From Paraburkholderia humisilvae (GTDB lineage Bacteria > Pseudomonadota > Gammaproteobacteria > Burkholderiales > Burkholderiaceae): DNA of 64,000 nucleotides. Of this stretch, positions 63,949 to 64,000 are shown in pieces. Each line of letters begins with the position of its first letter. The stretch's first letter is position 1. Under the pieces are notes generated by a model. That model did not search any database, had not been told where the DNA came from, and worked only from the letters and a program-made list of their open reading frames with translations. The translations under genes and the position numbers were made by a program. The stretch is from positions 186,001-250,000 of the forward strand of contig NZ_CADIKH010000004.1 in the NCBI RefSeq assembly GCF_902859855.1. Direction: 5' to 3'.

Positions 63949-64000
63949 CTATCCGGTGAGCCGCTCTTCGAGCCGGTCGAACACATGCTGCGTCTCGCCT
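63949..64000 (-). CDS. C-terminal end of a gene continuing beyond the window
   Basis: The last 51 bp on the minus strand read GETQHVFDRLEERLTG and TAG (63951-63949), in an open frame to the edge. The stop is 3 bp past the convergent glgA stop. Too little is present to name it. Confidence 0.4.
   Translation of the reverse strand, partial: GETQHVFDRLEERLTG

Overview
The window is high-GC, densely coded bacterial DNA. It reads like a chromosome or megaplasmid segment from Burkholderiaceae, most likely Paraburkholderia or a close relative. The support is the gene mix: AmpR/AmpC, phosphocholine-type phospholipase C with an AcpA-like phosphoesterase, EmrAB/NodT efflux with an ABM protein, a YtfQRT/YjfF sugar importer, GlxA-type and LysR regulators, and a ClpG-like disaggregase. 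Species is not resolvable by eye. No rRNA, tRNA, CRISPR array, intact insertion sequence or origin was found.

Layout. 1-7.5 kb: a catabolic/uptake island with a flavin monooxygenase (cut by the left edge), a LysR regulator, a Rieske oxygenase and a four-gene Pot-type ABC importer. 7.5-10.7 kb: a 3.2-kb segment carrying a decayed CO-dehydrogenase-type FAD subunit, a FixJ-type regulator and a PhoD phosphatase, bounded by two copies of the permease 3' end. 10.7-15 kb: an ArsR-type regulator behind an acetolactate synthase-like gene, a GlxA-type regulator and a Mug glycosylase. 15-20.4 kb: a LysR relic, then an ABM-MFS-HlyD-OMF efflux operon. 20.4-26.1 kb: FAH-family enzyme, PhyH dioxygenase, a 24-residue membrane protein, a BBE-type oxidoreductase and YceH. 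26.2-31 kb: ytfQ-ytfR-ytfT-yjfF on the minus strand. 31-39 kb: Fic protein with twin inverted repeats, AcpA-like phosphatase, a large GGDEF-EAL protein, a CaiB relic and a GalU. 39-43.3 kb: divergent ampR/ampC and an unfamiliar 515-residue protein with a phosphoribosyltransferase-like core. 43.5-51 kb: ClpG-like AAA+ ATPase, glutaredoxin, AhpD-like protein, AraC regulator and a pyridine nucleotide-disulfide oxidoreductase. 51-54.6 kb: a translationally coupled arsenic operon (arsR-arsI-arsC-acr3) followed by an MFS exporter. 54.7-64 kb: a low-complexity protein, an AI-2E family transporter, phospholipase C with a small lipoprotein, a response regulator, a YSC84-domain lipoprotein, glycogen synthase and the tail of one more gene.

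How the parts work together. Pot transporter, Rieske oxygenase and flavin monooxygenase probably import and oxidise one organic substrate under the LysR regulator. The ars genes cover reduction of arsenate, cleavage of trivalent organoarsenicals and efflux. AmpR/AmpC is an inducible beta-lactamase pair. Four gene relics in the first 38 kb (FAD subunit, permease 3' end, LysR, CaiB) indicate repeated gain and loss. The best candidates for undescribed biology are the 515-residue PRTase-like protein, the Fic gene whose start codon lies in the loop of a perfect inverted repeat, and the 24-residue membrane protein.
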